This document shows positions 38,600 through 40,996 of a stretch of 40,996 nt of DNA, one piece after another. Position numbers and translations under genes: made by a program. Source of the DNA: Streptomyces triticagri (GTDB lineage: Bacteria > Actinomycetota > Actinomycetes > Streptomycetales > Streptomycetaceae); assembly GCF_003429565.1 (NCBI RefSeq), contig NZ_QUAK01000099.1, positions 24,233 through 65,228 on the forward strand, written 5' to 3'. Within the stretch, counting starts at the first letter, position 1; every line of letters begins with the position of its first letter. The notes below the pieces were generated by a model. The model had not been told where the DNA came from. It worked only from the letters and a program-made list of their open reading frames with translations, and ran no database searches.

Positions 38600-38641
38600 G
38601 CGGCCGGCCGCCCCGCCGCAGACGCGCCGGGCGGCGCACCC

Positions 38642-38673
38642 ATGGGGCGTACCACTCAAGTGGTGCGCCCCAT
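38642..38673. terminator. 15-bp palindromic hairpin after the thioesterase gene
   Basis: Arms 38642-38656 and 38659-38673 match at 14 of 15 positions (the exception is a U-G pair in RNA) around a 2-nt centre. It lies 42 bp past the stop and just upstream of the next promoter, so it is a good terminator candidate; it is compact enough to be an operator as well. Confidence 0.65.
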
Positions 38674-38689
38674 CGTCGTGTTGGACCAC

Positions 38690-38719
38690 ATGACCGGCAC
38701 CGGCCCCGCGCGCTACGTT
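38690..38719 (+). promoter_or_regulatory. Promoter giving a probable leaderless lipoprotein mRNA
   Basis: ATGACC (38690-38695), an 18-bp spacer and TACGTT (38714-38719) end six bases before the ATG at 38726, and no Shine-Dalgarno sequence is present. Transcription would begin at or next to the start codon. Confidence 0.5.
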
Positions 38720-38725
38720 CACCGC

Positions 38726-39163
38726 ATGAGGCCGGCATCCGCGCTCCACCGCGGCGCTCCCCGGGCGCGGCCCCATCGCCGCGTCCGACGCAGCTGCGCC
38801 GTCACCGCAGCCCTGCTGCTGTCCATGGCGCTCGCGGGCTGCCAGGGCTCCTCCGACGACGGGTCCGCCCCTGCGAAGAGCCCCGCGCCACGCACCACTT
38901 CGCCCGAGGAGATCTGTTTCGACCTGGTGTCGTACTGGGCGAAGCAGGAGCTGCGCGGCGGGCAGAACTCGGGCAGCGGCTTCATGCAGAAAGGGCTGTC
39001 CAACGGGCAGAACACGATCCTGCTTGCCGCCGTGGAGGCAGGCCGCGCCGAGCAGCAGCGACACGGCACCACCGCCGCCGAGAAGCTGATGGAACGCCAG
39101 GTCGAGCGGGGCTGCGAGCGGCGCTACCGCAACGGCACGCCCACGGAGGGCATTTGGCAGTGA
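38726..39163 (+). CDS. Small secreted lipoprotein, function unknown
   Basis: A 145-residue protein with a long basic N-region, a hydrophobic stretch and lipobox LAGC (Cys39) at SMALAGCQGSSDDG, so it should be lipid-anchored outside the membrane. The mature part begins with a Ser/Pro linker, then a compact domain: EEICFDLVSYWAKQELRG, the QNSGSGFMQKGLSNGQ segment, and a helix EKLMERQVERGCERRYRNG. Two cysteines (in EEICFD and ERGCER) may pair. I recognise it as a conserved Streptomyces type but cannot name a function. The mRNA may be leaderless. Confidence 0.75.
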   Translation: MRPASALHRGAPRARPHRRVRRSCAVTAALLLSMALAGCQGSSDDGSAPAKSPAPRTTSPEEICFDLVSYWAKQELRGGQNSGSGFMQKGLSNGQNTILLAAVEAGRAEQQRHGTTAAEKLMERQVERGCERRYRNGTPTEGIWQ

Positions 39164-39704
39164 CCGCGCCGAACCGGGACATGCCACCCCGCCCCGGCTC
39201 CACCCCCGACACGCTCCGCACCGGGCACAATTCGGCCGGAAACGGTCCGGATCCCGACCGAAAATCGCGAGAACGCGTCCGGAATTCGGACGCACTCACG
39301 CTCTGTCACATCAGCGCAATACGCCGAACACAATCCGCGCAGGCTCCGGACGGCCGAGCAAAACCGTCATTCCCGCCCCCCGCATTCCATTCCGCCGTCA
39401 GGAGCAAGATCGCCCCATGCCCCTGAGCAGAACTGCCAATTCTCACCCATCGGACACTCCGGCACCCCGCAAAAAGGGCCGTTCTGTCCGCCCTGCCCCC
39501 TCCCCTTTTCGACTCGCATAACAAGAGAGTCACATCATGGCCTTAGCTCCTCCCCGTCCCCCTCACCTGCGCTTAGAGTCACGGCCAGTCACCGCGCCGC
39601 CGGGCGCGAACTGAATTGCACGGCTCTGTACCACCCCCAGTACGGCCCGGCGATCTCAACGGCACCTCACACAAGAGGAGGCCGCGCCAGGGAAAGGACC
39701 CATC
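39164..39704. other. 541-bp intergenic region before the LivK-type gene
   Basis: The longest gap of the window, noticeably less GC-rich than the genes. I see no complete conserved gene. It contains a 25-codon frame at 39537-39614 with two rare TTA codons, a possible -10 box TAGAGT (39574-39579) without a matching -35, and two copies of AGAGTCAC about 50 bp apart. A long regulated leader for the transporter operon is plausible. Confidence 0.45.
39537..39614 (+). other. Possible TTA-containing leader ORF
   Basis: ATG at 39537, preceded by AAGAGAG, opens 25 codons ending in TGA at 39612. Codons 3 and 13 are TTA, which in Streptomyces needs the bldA tRNA. The peptide MALAPPRPPHLRLESRPVTA resembles nothing known, and the frame could be chance. 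Confidence 0.22.
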
Positions 39705-40940
39705 GTGCGAAACCGTTCCTTGCTCATACTCACCACGGTGTTGACCACCGGGGCTCTCACACTTACCGCTTGCGGTTCGCGCGACGACGACGGCGGCAGC
39801 GAAGGCGGCGGCGGAAGCAAAACCACCGTCGTCATCGGTGTCGACGCACCCCTGACCGGCGACCTCTCCGCACTCGGACTCGGAATCCGGAATTCCGCCG
39901 ACCTTGCGGCCAAGATCGCCAACAAGGAGAACGTGGTCGACGGCATCGAATTCAAGGTCCAGCCGCTCGACGACCAGGCACAGCCGTCCGTCGGACAGCA
40001 GAACGCCAGCAAGTTCATCGGCAACAAGGACGTCGTGGGCGTCGTCGGCCCGCTGAACTCCAACGTCTCCCAGTCGATGCAGAAGCCCTTCGCCGACGCC
40101 GGCCTCACCCAGGTCTCCCCCGCCAACACGGGCACCGAACTGACCCAGGGCGACGGCTGGAAGAAGGGCGACCGCAAGCGCCAGTTCGACACCTTCTTCC
40201 GCACCGCCACCACGGACCAGATCCAGGGCGCCTTCGCCGCGAAGTACCTCTACAACGAGGCGAAGATCAAGAAGGTCTACACGATCGACGACCAGAAGAC
40301 CTACGGAGCAGGCCTCGCCGCCTCCTTCAAGGACACCTTCAAGAAGCTCGGCGGGAAGCTCGTCGGCAACGACAACATCAACCCCGACGACCGCGACTTC
40401 AACGCCGTCACCTCCAAGATCAAGAGCACCGGCGCCGAAGCCGTCTACTACGGCGGCGAATACCCCGCAGCCGCACCCCTGAGCCAGTCCCTCAAGGGCT
40501 CCGTCAACATCCCCCTCATGGGCGGCGACGGCATCTACAGCGCCGACTTCATCAGCCTCAACAAGAAGTCCCAGGGCGACCTCGCCACCTCCGTCGGCAA
40601 GCCCGTCGAGCAGCTCGACTCCGCCAAGAAGTTCATCTCGGACTACAAGGCCGCCGGATACAAGGACGCCTACGAGGCCTACGGGGGCGGCACCTACGAC
40701 GCCACCTGGTCGATCATCGAGGCCGTGAAGATCGCCGTCGAGGACAACGACGGCAAGCTCCCCGAGGGCGACGACGGCCGCAAGGCAGTCCTCGACGCCA
40801 TGAGCAAGGTCAAGTTCGACGGCGTCACCGGCCCCGTCTCGTTCGACGAATACGGCGACACCACCAACACCATGATGACCGCCTACGAGGTCGACAAGGG
40901 CAAGTGGACGCCCAAGCTGAGCGAGGCCTACAAGCCCTGA
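39705..40940 (+). CDS. Branched-chain amino acid ABC transporter binding lipoprotein
   Basis: A 411-residue periplasmic-binding-protein-like lipoprotein of the LivK/LivJ (Peripla_BP_6) type. The lipobox is LTAC (Cys23), followed by an Asp/Gly-rich linker. The two-lobed domain begins VVIGVDAPLTGDLSALGLGI and includes DVVGVVGPLNSNVSQSMQ, a YLYNEAKIKKVYTIDDQKTYG hinge strand and SVNIPLMGGDGIYSADF. It captures branched-chain amino acids, or related amino acids, for an ABC importer. The start is GTG at 39705, with GGAAAGGA upstream. The permease and ATPase genes should follow beyond the right edge; the last 56 bp of the window hold no start that I can support. Lys-rich codon use suggests high expression. 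Confidence 0.92.
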   Translation: MRNRSLLILTTVLTTGALTLTACGSRDDDGGSEGGGGSKTTVVIGVDAPLTGDLSALGLGIRNSADLAAKIANKENVVDGIEFKVQPLDDQAQPSVGQQNASKFIGNKDVVGVVGPLNSNVSQSMQKPFADAGLTQVSPANTGTELTQGDGWKKGDRKRQFDTFFRTATTDQIQGAFAAKYLYNEAKIKKVYTIDDQKTYGAGLAASFKDTFKKLGGKLVGNDNINPDDRDFNAVTSKIKSTGAEAVYYGGEYPAAAPLSQSLKGSVNIPLMGGDGIYSADFISLNKKSQGDLATSVGKPVEQLDSAKKFISDYKAAGYKDAYEAYGGGTYDATWSIIEAVKIAVEDNDGKLPEGDDGRKAVLDAMSKVKFDGVTGPVSFDEYGDTTNTMMTAYEVDKGKWTPKLSEAYKP

Positions 40941-40996
40941 CCACACCCCCCGCAACCCCGCATTGACCCAGGCCGCGCGGGAGCGCTACCAGCGCT

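Noticed and set aside
1..40996. tRNA, rRNA, CRISPR array, prophage or integrated plasmid
   Set aside because: No cloverleaf with a TTCRA arm, no rRNA-like segment, no regularly spaced direct repeats with spacers, and no integrase or phage structural genes were seen in the gaps.

Overview
The window is chromosomal DNA of a high-GC actinomycete, almost certainly Streptomyces. The evidence is very GC-rich third codon positions throughout, GTG and TTG starts, genes packed on both strands, many secreted and Tat-type proteins, a DasR-type operator in front of a chitin/cellulose oxygenase gene, and the block TPR protein - coaE - PAC2 protein - rpsA - methyltransferase - ... - polA - ... - branched-chain amino acid binding protein. 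From memory, that order is conserved in the core of Streptomyces chromosomes. I see 36 protein genes, one of them a 44-residue gene. I see no tRNA, rRNA, CRISPR array, phage or transposase.

Layout. 1-5.5 kb: a secreted AA10 polysaccharide monooxygenase under a probable DasR site, a divergent pair that separates an XRE-type DNA-binding protein from an MmyB-type ligand-binding protein, a beta-solenoid membrane protein and a secreted trypsin-like protease. 5.5-12.6 kb: quinone-oxidoreductase-like enzyme, Rid-family protein lacking its key arginine, Cys-cluster/pentapeptide-repeat protein, NarK-type transporter, family-5 uracil-DNA glycosylase, S4 RNA-binding protein, Tm-1-like protein and DoxX. 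12.7-20.5 kb: methyltransferase, second secreted serine protease, and a PucR-type regulator divergent from a three-gene secretion operon (SGNH esterase, large alpha/beta hydrolase, Tat-exported PhoX-like protein). 20.5-28.3 kb: housekeeping block (TPR protein, coaE, PAC2, rpsA with a clear promoter and long leader, methyltransferase, hrpB). 28.3-32.7 kb: envelope genes (DUF3068 protein with a tiny membrane-protein gene just upstream, NTF2-like protein, modular lytic transglycosylase, small secreted protein). 32.7-41 kb: polA, divergent FdhF/YdeP-type molybdopterin oxidoreductase, PaaI thioesterase, a lipoprotein with a probable leaderless mRNA, and a LivK-type binding lipoprotein whose transporter partners presumably lie past the right edge.

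How the genes fit together. Most of the window is ordinary conserved Streptomyces chromosome. The parts that look like linked systems are the PucR / esterase / hydrolase / PhoX-like group, which reads as an extracellular ester and phosphoester scavenging unit, and the split XRE/MmyB pair, which reads as a two-protein version of a regulator normally made as one chain. The least explained signals are non-coding. Two sets of short tandem repeats run across gene ends and repeat the stop codon (17 bp x3 at 1080-1130 and 18 bp x4 at 37944-38015). A 99-nt hairpin element at 32573-32671 shares its core with a 26-bp tandem repeat at 10773-10824. A perfect 15-bp-stem palindrome lies inside a coding region (32307-32340). 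rpsA has a long leader and almost no Shine-Dalgarno sequence. No feature proves a wholly new system. All statements come from reading the sequence by eye, and family names are from recognition, not database search.
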